Origin: Candidatus Pelagibacterales bacterium
GTDB taxonomy: Bacteria > Pseudomonadota > Alphaproteobacteria > TMED109
Assembly (NCBI GenBank): GCA_002732015.1
Contig: PCCU01000005.1
Span: 5,935-44,021 of the forward strand
Reading direction: 5' to 3'
Length of the DNA: 38,087 nucleotides
Shown here: piece after piece, positions 17,008 through 25,403 of the stretch
Position numbering within the stretch: position 1 is the stretch's first letter
How the letters are laid out: each line of letters begins with the position of its first letter
Made by a program: the position numbers and the translations under genes
Notes under the pieces: generated by a model
The model's database searches: none
What the model was told of the DNA's origin: nothing
Seen by the model: the letters and a program-made list of their open reading frames with translations, nothing else

Positions 17008-17019
17008 ATTTACCAGAAT

Positions 17020-17271
17020 TTATTTCTTTTTATTTAACTTTTTCTCAATACTGACTAATTTTTTTCTTAATTCATCAATTTCATTTCTTGATTTTATTAT
17101 CATTTCCCTCATTTCTTCAAACTCAATCTTTTTCATAAAATTCATATCTTCAATAGCTACTGAGAATTTTTCCTTTAGTTTCATTTTAGAATAATCCTTT
17201 GCTCCTTCAAAACTTTTTAATATGCCCCCAGCAACAGTCATAAAGTCACTCAAAATTTTTTGTTTTTTCAT
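17020..17271 (-). CDS. ubiK: UbiK-family accessory factor (BMFP, DUF526)
   Basis: This 83-residue helical protein matches the BMFP/UbiK family: an N-terminal amphipathic segment (ILSDFMTVAGGILKSFEG), a central region with FMKKIEFEEMREM, and a C-terminal coiled coil ending in a lysine-rich tail. In Escherichia coli UbiK assists the aerobic ubiquinone-synthesis complex; other members promote membrane fusion in vitro. It heads the minus-strand run with ybjN, proC and a COQ9/TetR-like gene, and diverges from hldD. Confidence 0.8.
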   Translation of the reverse strand: MKKQKILSDFMTVAGGILKSFEGAKDYSKMKLKEKFSVAIEDMNFMKKIEFEEMREMIIKSRNEIDELRKKLVSIEKKLNKKK

Positions 17272-17289
17272 AATAACCTATACATTTTA

Positions 17290-17318
17290 TTGATATACAT
17301 AATATAATTAAATATTCT
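17290..17318 (+). promoter_or_regulatory. Candidate promoter of hldD
   Basis: TTGATA (17290-17295) and TATTCT (17313-17318) are separated by 17 nt. A GAGG Shine-Dalgarno sequence (17335-17338) follows 5 nt before the ATG at 17344. This would drive the start of the long hldD-lgt-midA-pgeF run. Confidence 0.4.
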
Positions 17319-17343
17319 AAGTTGTAAATATAATGAGGGTTTT

Positions 17344-18318
17344 ATGATAATAGTAACTGGTGGTGCTGGATTTATTGGAAGTAATTTAATAAATGCCCTT
17401 ATTGAAAAAAAGCAAGAAGTTTTTTTATGCGATTACCCAGAATTAGTAAAAAAAAATTATTTTAATAAATATGACCAGATAAAAAGAATTATACCCCCTG
17501 ATAATTTATTTGAATTTATTTCTGTTAATGATGTTAAATTGATTTATCACTTAGGTGCAATTTCTGCTACTACTCATAAATATCCAAATAAACAATGGAT
17601 TGAAAATGTATTATTTAGCACTAAGTTGTGGAAAATATGCAGTAAAAATAATATCCGACTTATTTATGCCTCTTCTGCTGCAACATATGGAAATGGAGAT
17701 CTAGGATTTGAAGACAATGAAGATATAAATTTTTTAAAAAATTTAAAAGCTATGAATGTTTATGGATGGACAAAAAATGAAGTTGATATAAGAAATATTT
17801 TTTTAAAAAAAACTTTTGGATTTTGCCCCTCTCAGTGGGTAGCTCTTAAGTTTTTTAATGTTTATGGAATAAATGAATTTCATAAAAAGAATATGATATC
17901 TATAGTTTTGAAAACTTTTTTACAAATCAAAGAAAATCAGGAAACATTTCTATTTAAGTCTTATAAAAAAAAATATCTTGATGGTGAACAGGAAAGAGAT
18001 TTTGTTTATGTTAAAGATTGTATTAATGCTTTAGTGTGGTTTTTAGATAATAAAAAAATATCAGGAGTTTTTAATATTGGTACTGGAAAAGCTAATACGT
18101 TTAATGACTTGGTAAATGCTGTGTATAAATCTTTAAATAAAAATATCAATGTAAGATATATAGAAATGCCTGAGAAATTAAAAAGTCAGTATCAATATCA
18201 TACACAAGCTAACCTTAGTAAATTAAGAAAGTTAGGATATGCCAAAAAGTTTTACTCGCTTGAAGAAGGTGTAAATGATTATATTAATATTTTAAAAACA
18301 CATGATATCTTTTCCTAA
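17344..18318 (+). CDS. hldD: ADP-L-glycero-D-manno-heptose 6-epimerase
   Basis: HldD epimerises ADP-heptose for the inner core of lipopolysaccharide. The 324-residue extended SDR has GGAGFIGSNL at 6-15, the HLGAISATT block, and Y140 with K144 in YGWTK, matching the catalytic pair positions of the E. coli enzyme. The FNVYGINEFHK block and DGEQERDFVYVKD are also family-specific and separate it from GalE-type epimerases. GAGG precedes the ATG. The end overlaps lgt by 17 nt. No other heptose gene is in the window. Confidence 0.9.
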   Translation: MIIVTGGAGFIGSNLINALIEKKQEVFLCDYPELVKKNYFNKYDQIKRIIPPDNLFEFISVNDVKLIYHLGAISATTHKYPNKQWIENVLFSTKLWKICSKNNIRLIYASSAATYGNGDLGFEDNEDINFLKNLKAMNVYGWTKNEVDIRNIFLKKTFGFCPSQWVALKFFNVYGINEFHKKNMISIVLKTFLQIKENQETFLFKSYKKKYLDGEQERDFVYVKDCINALVWFLDNKKISGVFNIGTGKANTFNDLVNAVYKSLNKNINVRYIEMPEKLKSQYQYHTQANLSKLRKLGYAKKFYSLEEGVNDYINILKTHDIFS

Positions 18319-19108
18319 CATTAACCCAACAGCCTTTAGTTTTTTTGGCATTGATATTCAATGGTATGGAATAGCATATGCAACAGGTTTATTATTAGGG
18401 TTATTTTATTCAAAAAAAATTATTAATCATAAAAATATATTACAAAAAGAGGCTTTTGATGACCTTATTTTTTGGATTGCTCTAGGAACAGTTATTGGTG
18501 GAAGATTAGGGTACGTAGTTTTTTATGATTTAAATTTTTACCTAAATAACTTATCACTAATAATACTAGATATAAGAAAGGGAGGAATGTCTTTTCATGG
18601 AGGTCTTTTAGGTGTGATTTTAAGTACATATATATTTTGTAAAAGAAAAAATTTAAATTTTTTAAAATTTATGGACGTAGTAGCATGTGCAGCTCCAATT
18701 GGAATTTTTTTTGGTAGAGTAACTAACTTTATAAATTCAGAGTTATGGGGTAAACCAACATCTTTACCTTGGGGAGTTGTATTTCCTAACGGTGGCCAAA
18801 CACCCAGACATCCCAGTCAAATTTATGAGGCTTTTTTAGAAGGTCTAATATTATTATTAATATTAAATTATTTTTACAGAAAAAAGTTTTTTATTGCAGG
18901 CTATTGTGCAAGCTTATTTCTAATTCTATATGGAACTTTTAGAGTTTTTATTGAATTTATTAGAGAGCCTGACAGTCATTTAGGCTATTTATTTGGCAAT
19001 TTTTTGACTAATGGAATTTTATTATCCCTACCAATGATACTTATAGGATATGTTATTTTTTTTAAGGTAAATGAAAAATATAGAAATAATATTAAAAAAA
19101 AATATTAA
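18302..19108 (+). CDS. lgt: Phosphatidylglycerol-prolipoprotein diacylglyceryl transferase
   Basis: Lgt transfers diacylglycerol from phosphatidylglycerol to the lipobox cysteine of prolipoproteins in the inner membrane. The 268-residue multi-span protein has IQWYGIAYATGLL, GGRLGYVVFYD, GGMSFHGGLLG and the Lgt signature GRVTNFINSELWG (138-150), then PRHPSQIYEA. It starts within hldD, and its end overlaps the next gene by 38 nt. The M48 lipoprotein encoded in this window is a likely substrate. Confidence 0.97.
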   Translation: MISFPNINPTAFSFFGIDIQWYGIAYATGLLLGLFYSKKIINHKNILQKEAFDDLIFWIALGTVIGGRLGYVVFYDLNFYLNNLSLIILDIRKGGMSFHGGLLGVILSTYIFCKRKNLNFLKFMDVVACAAPIGIFFGRVTNFINSELWGKPTSLPWGVVFPNGGQTPRHPSQIYEAFLEGLILLLILNYFYRKKFFIAGYCASLFLILYGTFRVFIEFIREPDSHLGYLFGNFLTNGILLSLPMILIGYVIFFKVNEKYRNNIKKKY

Positions 19109-20132
19109 AAAATTTGGGTTTATTTCTGTAGAAAAATTTTTTAATGTTGTACTATATCATGACGAATTAGGCTACTACAATAATAATAAAATAATTGGAA
19201 AGTCTGGTGATTTTATTACAGCTCCTGAAATAAGTCAAACTTTTGGAGAAATTCTCTCTAATTCTTTACTACTTAATTATAGTAAAATAAAAAAAAATAA
19301 ATTAGTTTCTTTAGTAGAGTTAGGTCCTGGAAGAGGCTTTCTTACAAGAGATATTTTAAGAACACTAAAAAAGCTAAATATTGATTTTTTTAAAAAAATT
19401 GATGCTATATATTTTCTAGAAAAATCAAAGTCATTTTTTAGATATCTTAAAGAGTTAGATTTATCTCCTTCTATTATTGATGATATTGGAAAAGTATCTG
19501 AGAACTTTAATATCATAATTGCTAATGAATTCTTTGATGCTTTACCTGTAAATCAGTATATTTTTCGAAAAAATAAATGGTATGAAATTGTTATTTGTTT
19601 GGATAAAAATGAGAAATTCAAATTTTCAATAGCTAAAAACCCAACTAAGATAAACTTTTGCTTTCCAAACAACCCACCTGATGGTTATATTTTTGAGTAC
19701 TCAGGCTATATGATTAATTTATTAGCAGATATTTGCAAAAAAATTAGTTCCTTTGGTGGAATTTTTATCTTAATTGACTATGCCAGAAATAAAAAAAGCA
19801 AACAAGGTACAATTGAGTCATTAAAACAACACAGGAAGGTCGACTTATTTTTTGATTTGGGAAACTGTGATATTAGTTATAAGCCAGACTTTGATTTAAT
19901 TAAAAAAATATCCGTTAACAATAATTGTAAAGTTTTTGGTCCATTTACTCAGTCCTTTTTTCTACAAAGTTATGGCATTAATGAAAGGATTAACCTTTTA
20001 ATAAAAAATAACCCAAAACAAAAAAATGAATTACTTTTACAAAAATTAAGATTAATTGGAGATAATTATATGGGAAAGATATTTAAAGTTTTAATAATAA
20101 CCGATACCAAATACAATTATGAGTTTATTTAA
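19071..20132 (+). CDS. MidA/NDUFAF7-like SAM-dependent methyltransferase
   Basis: The 353 residues begin with the family pattern SVEKFFNVVLYHDELGYY and GDFITAPEISQTFGE, then a SAM-binding loop VELGPGRG (82-89) and ANEFFDALPVNQY. Mitochondrial NDUFAF7/MidA methylates an arginine of a complex I subunit; a similar role for the bacterial protein is plausible but not proven. The lgt-midA-pgeF order is widely conserved. The start lies 38 nt inside lgt, and the conserved N-terminus supports this. The stop abuts pgeF. Confidence 0.9.
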   Translation: MKNIEIILKKNIKKFGFISVEKFFNVVLYHDELGYYNNNKIIGKSGDFITAPEISQTFGEILSNSLLLNYSKIKKNKLVSLVELGPGRGFLTRDILRTLKKLNIDFFKKIDAIYFLEKSKSFFRYLKELDLSPSIIDDIGKVSENFNIIIANEFFDALPVNQYIFRKNKWYEIVICLDKNEKFKFSIAKNPTKINFCFPNNPPDGYIFEYSGYMINLLADICKKISSFGGIFILIDYARNKKSKQGTIESLKQHRKVDLFFDLGNCDISYKPDFDLIKKISVNNNCKVFGPFTQSFFLQSYGINERINLLIKNNPKQKNELLLQKLRLIGDNYMGKIFKVLIITDTKYNYEFI

Positions 20133-20882
20133 ATGAAATATATAAAAAGTAAAAATTTGGATACTTACCAGCATGGGTTTTTTTCGAGAATAGGTGGTGT
20201 TTCAGGGTCTTATTTTAATTCTCTAAATTGTGGTTACTCATCAAGTGATGATAATAAAAATATTGAAAAAAATAGAATGCTCATACTAAATCAATTTAAC
20301 CTCGATATAGAAAAATTAGTTGTACCAGAGCAATTTCACAGCAATAAAATAAAAGTATTTAAAACTAATCAAAAAAATTACAAATGTGATGGAATTATAA
20401 ATACAATTTCTGGAATAGCTTTAGGAGTATTAACAGCAGATTGCTGTCCAATTTTAATCGGTCATAAAAAAAAAAAACTTACTGGAGTTATTCATGCTGG
20501 ATGGAAAGGTATACAAAGTGGTATTATTGAAAATTTTATTTTTCAAGTTACGGAGTTAAATTATAAGAAAAAAGATCTAATATTCGCTTTAGGTCCTTGT
20601 ATAGGAAGAAATAGTTATGAAGTTAAAAAAAATTTTAAAGATGTTTTTTTAGAAAAATATCCTGAATCAAAGCTATTTTTTGAAACAAAAAAAAATAAAA
20701 ACTACTTTAATTTTAACCTAAGAGGGTGTATAACTTATATTTTAAAAAAAAATGATATTTCAGATATATGGTCATCCAAATCAGATACATATAAGTATCC
20801 TAAAAGATTTTTTAGTTATAGATATTCTGTTCATAAAGGATATAAGGATTATGGTAGAATGTTGTCTTTAATATTAAAGTAA
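20133..20882 (+). CDS. pgeF: Peptidoglycan editing factor PgeF (YfiH/DUF152, multicopper-like fold)
   Basis: The 249-residue protein carries the family metal-binding trio H69 (EQFHSN), C104 (TADCCPI) and H121 (VIHAGWKG), plus LGPCIGRNSYEV. The E. coli homologue removes misincorporated residues from peptidoglycan precursors; related proteins are reported to have purine nucleoside phosphorylase or laccase-like activity. It follows the methyltransferase gene with no gap. Confidence 0.92.
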   Translation: MKYIKSKNLDTYQHGFFSRIGGVSGSYFNSLNCGYSSSDDNKNIEKNRMLILNQFNLDIEKLVVPEQFHSNKIKVFKTNQKNYKCDGIINTISGIALGVLTADCCPILIGHKKKKLTGVIHAGWKGIQSGIIENFIFQVTELNYKKKDLIFALGPCIGRNSYEVKKNFKDVFLEKYPESKLFFETKKNKNYFNFNLRGCITYILKKNDISDIWSSKSDTYKYPKRFFSYRYSVHKGYKDYGRMLSLILK

Positions 20883-20945
20883 AAATAGATATTTGTAGAC
20901 AAGTTTAGTAAATAAGGCTTAAAATTTTTATAGAAAGTTATCAAA

Positions 20946-21875
20946 ATGAAATTAATGACCTGTAATAGTAATAAAGATCTATCAAGTGAAATTGCTTCTA
21001 TTTTAAATTTACCTTTAACAGATGTAACTATAAAAAAGTTTGCCGATGAGGAAATGTTTGTAGAAATTAATGAAAATGTCAGGGGACAAGACGTTTATTT
21101 AATTCAATCAACATCTAAACCAGCAAATGATCATTTAATTGAATTACTAATATGTGTAGATGCACTAAAAAGAGCATCGGCAAAACAAATAACTGCAGTA
21201 ATGCCGTATTTTGGATATGCTAGACAAGATAGAAAACCTGGTCCTAGGACTCCAATCTCTGCAAAGCTAGTTGCGAATCTTATTACCACAGCCGGAGCTA
21301 ATAGAGTTTTAACAATTGACCTACATGCTGGACAAATTCAAGGTTTTTTTGACATACCAGTTGATAATCTTTATGCTGCACCTATTTTGGTCAATGATAT
21401 AAGAGATAACTTCTCTTTAAAAGATACCATAATTACTTCTCCTGATGTTGGAGGCGTAGTTAGAGCTAGATATATTGCAAATAAATTAGATGTAAATTTA
21501 GCAATTGTTGATAAAAGGAGAGAAAAAGCAAACGTATCAGAAGTTTTAAATATAATTGGTGATGTAAAAAATAAAGATTGTATTCTTATTGATGATATAG
21601 TTGATACTGCAGGAACCCTAACAAATGCTGCTGACGCATTATTGTCTGAAGGAGCAAAATCAGTTTCTGCTTATGTTAGTCACGGTGTTTTTTCTGAACC
21701 AGCATTAGAAAGATTAAAAAGTTCTAAACTAAAAGAATTGGTTACAACTAATACTATAAAAGAGATTTCTAATGAAAAAAAGAGTAAAATAAGAAGATTA
21801 TCAATTGCACCATTAATAGCAGAGGCTGTTAAAAGAATTGATAATTATAGTTCAGTATCTAGTTTATTTAATTAA
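20946..21875 (+). CDS. prs: Ribose-phosphate pyrophosphokinase
   Basis: Prs makes PRPP from ribose-5-phosphate and ATP for purine, pyrimidine, histidine and tryptophan synthesis. The 309 residues show RQDRKPGPRTPISAKLVA, DLHAGQIQGFF with H127, the flexible KRREKAN loop (190-196) and the PRPP loop DDIVDTAGT (216-224). It heads the conserved prs-rplY-pth-ychF series. The 63-bp upstream gap holds no convincing promoter match and no Shine-Dalgarno sequence. Confidence 0.97.
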   Translation: MKLMTCNSNKDLSSEIASILNLPLTDVTIKKFADEEMFVEINENVRGQDVYLIQSTSKPANDHLIELLICVDALKRASAKQITAVMPYFGYARQDRKPGPRTPISAKLVANLITTAGANRVLTIDLHAGQIQGFFDIPVDNLYAAPILVNDIRDNFSLKDTIITSPDVGGVVRARYIANKLDVNLAIVDKRREKANVSEVLNIIGDVKNKDCILIDDIVDTAGTLTNAADALLSEGAKSVSAYVSHGVFSEPALERLKSSKLKELVTTNTIKEISNEKKSKIRRLSIAPLIAEAVKRIDNYSSVSSLFN

Positions 21876-21886
21876 GGAGTATAAAA

Positions 21887-22576
21887 ATGAAAGATATTAG
21901 TATTTTAAATGCTTTTTCAAGAGAGGCTGTAGGTTCTAATAGTTCTAAAAAAGTAAGAGGAGAAAGTAAGATACCAGCCATTATTTATGGAGATGGTAAA
22001 AATCCTCAACCTATTTCATTAGATATAAAAGATCTAAGAGTTGCTATTAATGATTCTTCCTTCTTGAATAAAATATATGACTTATCCATTGATAAAACTA
22101 AAACTAGAGTTATAGTTCAAGAAATATCGCAAAACCCCGTTACTGACCGTTTAGAACATGTTGATTTTCTTAGAGTTAATGACGACACTAAGGTGACTAT
22201 TGAAGTTCCAGTAAAATTTATTAATGAGGCATTAAGTCCTGGATTAAAGAGAGGTGGTGTTTTAAATGTGGTTAGATATACAGTAGAAGTGATTTGCCCA
22301 GTAAAAAATATACCAGAAAATTTTGAATTTAATTTGGATGGCCTTGAGATTGGAGATAGTATTCACATAAGTCATACACAAATGGACTCAGCTATTAAGC
22401 CTACGATTACGGATAGAGATTTTACAGTTGCAAGTATTCTTGCGCCATCAGCATTAGTCTCTGCTGAATCAACTGAAGAAAAATCAGAAGAAGAGCAAGA
22501 CGGTGAGTCAACTGAAGCAACTGATTCCAAAGAAGAGCAAAAAGCTAAAGATGAAGAAACTTCAGAAAAAAAATAA
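21887..22576 (+). CDS. rplY: 50S ribosomal protein L25/general stress protein Ctc
   Basis: This 229-residue, two-domain form of L25 binds 5S rRNA. The N-terminal RNA-binding domain (SKKVRGESKIPAIIYGDGK) is followed by the TL5/Ctc beta-barrel domain (TIEVPVKFINEALSPGLKRGG, split as EVPVKF and LSPGLKRGG). The tail from about residue 195 is low-complexity, rich in Glu, Ser and Lys, and probably disordered. AAGGAG (21874-21879) lies 7 nt before the ATG, one of the clearest Shine-Dalgarno sites here, as expected for a highly expressed ribosomal gene. Confidence 0.95.
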   Translation: MKDISILNAFSREAVGSNSSKKVRGESKIPAIIYGDGKNPQPISLDIKDLRVAINDSSFLNKIYDLSIDKTKTRVIVQEISQNPVTDRLEHVDFLRVNDDTKVTIEVPVKFINEALSPGLKRGGVLNVVRYTVEVICPVKNIPENFEFNLDGLEIGDSIHISHTQMDSAIKPTITDRDFTVASILAPSALVSAESTEEKSEEEQDGESTEATDSKEEQKAKDEETSEKK

Positions 22577-22579
22577 CAT

Positions 22580-23140
22580 ATGTATTTGATTGCTGGATTA
22601 GGTAATAAAGGCAAAAAGTATACAGATACTAGACATAATGTAGGATTTAAAGTTATAGATAAAATCATTACGCAATATGACTTTGAAAAATATAAAGAAA
22701 GTAATAACTGTCACACATTCAAAGGTAAAATACTTGAAAAAAAAGTATTATTAATGAAACCTATGACATACATGAATAACTCAGGTAAAGCAGTTTCGGA
22801 AATAGCAACTTTTTATAAAATTCCTGTTAATAAAATATTTATCATTCATGATGATATAGATTTATCAGTTTCACGGATTAAAGTAAAATATGGCGGAAGT
22901 GATGCTGGCCACAATGGTATAAAAAGTATTGATATGCATATTGGAAGAGATTATTTCAGAATAAGAATAGGAGTTGGTAAACCAAACAACTTTCTAGAAG
23001 CCAAAGACTATGTTTTAAAAAAGTTTTCTAATAATGATTTTAATAAAATAAAAAAGAAATCTGATAAATTAGTAGATAATATTTCATATCTACTCAAAAA
23101 TGACATAAACACTTTCTTAAACATTATTTCTACGGATTAA
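22580..23140 (+). CDS. pth: Peptidyl-tRNA hydrolase
   Basis: Pth releases peptides from peptidyl-tRNAs dropped by stalled ribosomes. The 186 residues have the GLGN motif at 6-9, catalytic H19 (TRHNVGF), KPMTYMNNSG at 60-69, D91/D92 (IIHDDIDL) and GGSDAGHNGIKS. The start follows rplY by 3 nt, and ychF follows 2 nt after its stop. Confidence 0.97.
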   Translation: MYLIAGLGNKGKKYTDTRHNVGFKVIDKIITQYDFEKYKESNNCHTFKGKILEKKVLLMKPMTYMNNSGKAVSEIATFYKIPVNKIFIIHDDIDLSVSRIKVKYGGSDAGHNGIKSIDMHIGRDYFRIRIGVGKPNNFLEAKDYVLKKFSNNDFNKIKKKSDKLVDNISYLLKNDINTFLNIISTD

Positions 23141-23142
23141 AA

Positions 23143-24243
23143 ATGGGTTTTAAATGTGGAATTATAGGGTTGCCTAATGTAGGAAAATCTTCATTATTTA
23201 ATGCTTTATTAGGCTTACAAAAAGCTTCTTCAGAAAACTATCCCTTTTGTACGATTGAGCCTAATATAGGAAGGGTACCTATCCCAGATATTAGGCTTAA
23301 GGAACTATCATCTATCAATAAATCAAAAAATACTATTAATGGTCAAATAGAATTTGTAGACATTGCAGGCCTTGTAAAAGGAGCAAGTAAAGGAGAAGGA
23401 CTTGGAAATCAATTTCTTTCTAATATTAGAGAAGTAGACGCTATTATTCATGTGGTAAGATGCTTTGAAGATAAAAATATTTCTCATGTTTATAATAGGA
23501 TTGATCCTATAAGTGATATAGAAATAATAGATAGTGAATTAATTTTATCTGATATTTCAAGAATAGAAAAAATGTTAGAAAAAATAAAAAAATCATTGAA
23601 AAGCTCTAAAGATGAACATCAAATAAACTTTACTACTTTAACTAAGGTCAAGTCGGAACTTGAAAAAGGTAATATTCTTAATATTAAAGATTTGAATGAT
23701 GAGGAGTCATTAGTAATTAAAAACTCTGGGTTATTAAGTTATAAGCCTTTAATGTACGTTGCTAATGTAGATGAGGACTCCATAGATAAAGGAAATAGTT
23801 TTTCTAAGCTTGTAGAAGGTTTTTCAGGAAAAAAAAATGTTAATTATGTAAAAATATCATCAAAAATTGAAGAAGAGTTATCTTCATTTGATGATCAAAA
23901 GGAAAAAGAAGCACTGATGGAAAGTTTAGGAATAATTTCTTCTGGGCTCGACACTTTTATAACTGCAGGATTTGAATTGCTTAATTTGATAACTTTTTTT
24001 ACCTCTGGACCAAAAGAAAGTAAAGCTTGGACTATTCCTATAGGTTCAAGCGCTCCAGATGCAGCAGGCACTATTCACTCTGACTTTAAAAAAGGATTTA
24101 TTGCAGCAGAAGTAATTAATTATAAGGATTTAATTAATGCAGGTGGAGAAGCAAATGCAAAAAACCTAGGTTTAGTTAAAACTCAAGGAAAAGAATATAT
24201 AATTAAAGACGGTGATGTTGTTTTATTTAGGTTTAATGTATAA
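23143..24243 (+). CDS. ychF: Ribosome-associated Obg-family ATPase YchF
   Basis: The 366-residue TRAFAC P-loop protein binds the ribosome and prefers ATP over GTP. GLPNVGKSS (9-17) is the P-loop, FVDIAGLVKGASKGEGLGNQ spans switch II, and the base-specificity motif reads NVDE rather than the G-protein NKxD, as in other YchF proteins. A coiled-coil middle and a C-terminal TGS domain (NAGGEANAKNLGLVKTQGK, then DGDVVLFRFNV) complete it. Confidence 0.97.
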   Translation: MGFKCGIIGLPNVGKSSLFNALLGLQKASSENYPFCTIEPNIGRVPIPDIRLKELSSINKSKNTINGQIEFVDIAGLVKGASKGEGLGNQFLSNIREVDAIIHVVRCFEDKNISHVYNRIDPISDIEIIDSELILSDISRIEKMLEKIKKSLKSSKDEHQINFTTLTKVKSELEKGNILNIKDLNDEESLVIKNSGLLSYKPLMYVANVDEDSIDKGNSFSKLVEGFSGKKNVNYVKISSKIEEELSSFDDQKEKEALMESLGIISSGLDTFITAGFELLNLITFFTSGPKESKAWTIPIGSSAPDAAGTIHSDFKKGFIAAEVINYKDLINAGGEANAKNLGLVKTQGKEYIIKDGDVVLFRFNV

Positions 24244-24250
24244 TAAAAGT

Positions 24251-24940
24251 ATGAATAAAAAAAAAATAAATTATTTTAAATCTGCAGATGATTTTTCTGT
24301 TCCATATTTAGAGTATGTTCCAGATGATAAAACAAAGTCTGCGATAGTTTTAGTTTATGAAATATTTGGAACAACTAAACATATACATAATTTTGCAGAA
24401 AAACTAGCGAAAAAAGGTTATTTAGTATATGTACCGGATATTTTCTCTAGAATAGAACAAGAAGTTAATCTAAGTTATGATAAAAGTGGTTTTAAAAAAG
24501 GAATTTATTTAAAAGAAAAGCTTGGTTGGGATCATCCTGTAATGGATGTAGTCGCATTAGCATCATTGCTAAAACAAAGATTTAAAGTCACATGTTTAGG
24601 TTTTTGTTATGGCGGGTCTATAGCTTGGATAGCAACGCAAAAAAGCTTTTTGTTTGATAAATCCGTATGTTATTATGGTTCTAGCATACCTGATTTTTTA
24701 GATAAAAAAATAAACAATCCTACCATGGTGCATTTTGGAAAATTAGATACTGGAATACCTGAAGAAAAAGTAGAGAAAGTAAAAAGTTTCTCAAAAAATC
24801 AGGAACATGATTTAATTGTTCATGAATATGATAATGCTGATCATGGGTTTAATTGTGAGGATAGAAAGTCATACAACCAAGAATCAGCAAACTTTGCTTT
24901 AGAAAAAAGCCTTCAGTTTATAGATAAAAGTTATGATTAA
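24251..24940 (+). CDS. Dienelactone hydrolase family protein
   Basis: This alpha/beta hydrolase has the dienelactone hydrolase triad pattern: nucleophile Cys in GFCYGGS, His in DHGF, and the EIFG block whose Glu contacts the active site. I choose the ATG at 24251 (229 residues), which gives a normal family N-terminus; the frame extends upstream into ychF but that part is not conserved. The natural substrate is unknown, and such genes occur widely outside aromatic pathways. The 3' end overlaps the FKBP gene by 8 nt. Confidence 0.88.
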   Translation: MNKKKINYFKSADDFSVPYLEYVPDDKTKSAIVLVYEIFGTTKHIHNFAEKLAKKGYLVYVPDIFSRIEQEVNLSYDKSGFKKGIYLKEKLGWDHPVMDVVALASLLKQRFKVTCLGFCYGGSIAWIATQKSFLFDKSVCYYGSSIPDFLDKKINNPTMVHFGKLDTGIPEEKVEKVKSFSKNQEHDLIVHEYDNADHGFNCEDRKSYNQESANFALEKSLQFIDKSYD

Positions 24941-25400
24941 ATTTTTTCTTATAAATTTACTTTTGATGTTACTTCCAACAAAAAATTATTTATTTTCTAT
25001 AGAACCCCCTAAAACATTGATTATTAAAGATTTAAAAGAATCTGAAGTTAATTTAGAAGTAGAAGTTAATGACAACCTATCTCTTCATTATGATGGTTGG
25101 TTATTCGATAAAAATGTTAAAACTGAAAACTTCTGTGATGCTAAGGGAAAGAAATTTGATAGCACCGTTGAAAAGCCATTTAGACCAACTCCTACCTTAT
25201 TTAATTTTAAAATAGGAAAAGGACTAGTTATTCCAGGATGGGAATTAGGTTTGTTGAAAATGAAAAAAGGAGGGATACGATGTTTAGTAATACCTTATCA
25301 GTTAGCTTATGGACATAGAGAGATGGGTAAAGTAATTCCTGCTTATTCAACGTTAATTTTTGAAGTTACCTTAATTGAAATTTACAAAAGTAAAAATTAA
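24933..25400 (+). CDS. FKBP-type peptidyl-prolyl isomerase, exported
   Basis: The 155-residue protein begins with a hydrophobic leader (about 1-22), so it is probably periplasmic or membrane-anchored. The FKBP domain covers about 45-153: LHYDGWLFD, GKKFDST, FKIGKGLVIPGWELGLLKMKKGG, written here as VIPGWE and MKKGG, then PYQLAYGHREMG and STLIFEVTLIEI. A short insert with one Cys (NVKTENFCDAK) separates the first two strands, as in other proteobacterial exported FKBPs. It likely helps fold envelope proteins. It overlaps the preceding gene by 8 nt. Confidence 0.92.
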   Translation: MIKFFLINLLLMLLPTKNYLFSIEPPKTLIIKDLKESEVNLEVEVNDNLSLHYDGWLFDKNVKTENFCDAKGKKFDSTVEKPFRPTPTLFNFKIGKGLVIPGWELGLLKMKKGGIRCLVIPYQLAYGHREMGKVIPAYSTLIFEVTLIEIYKSKN

Positions 25401-25403
25401 ATT

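Noticed and set aside
24212..24250. Longer start of the dienelactone hydrolase gene inside ychF
   Set aside because: The extra residues come from the conserved end of ychF in another frame; the ATG at 24251 fits the family better.
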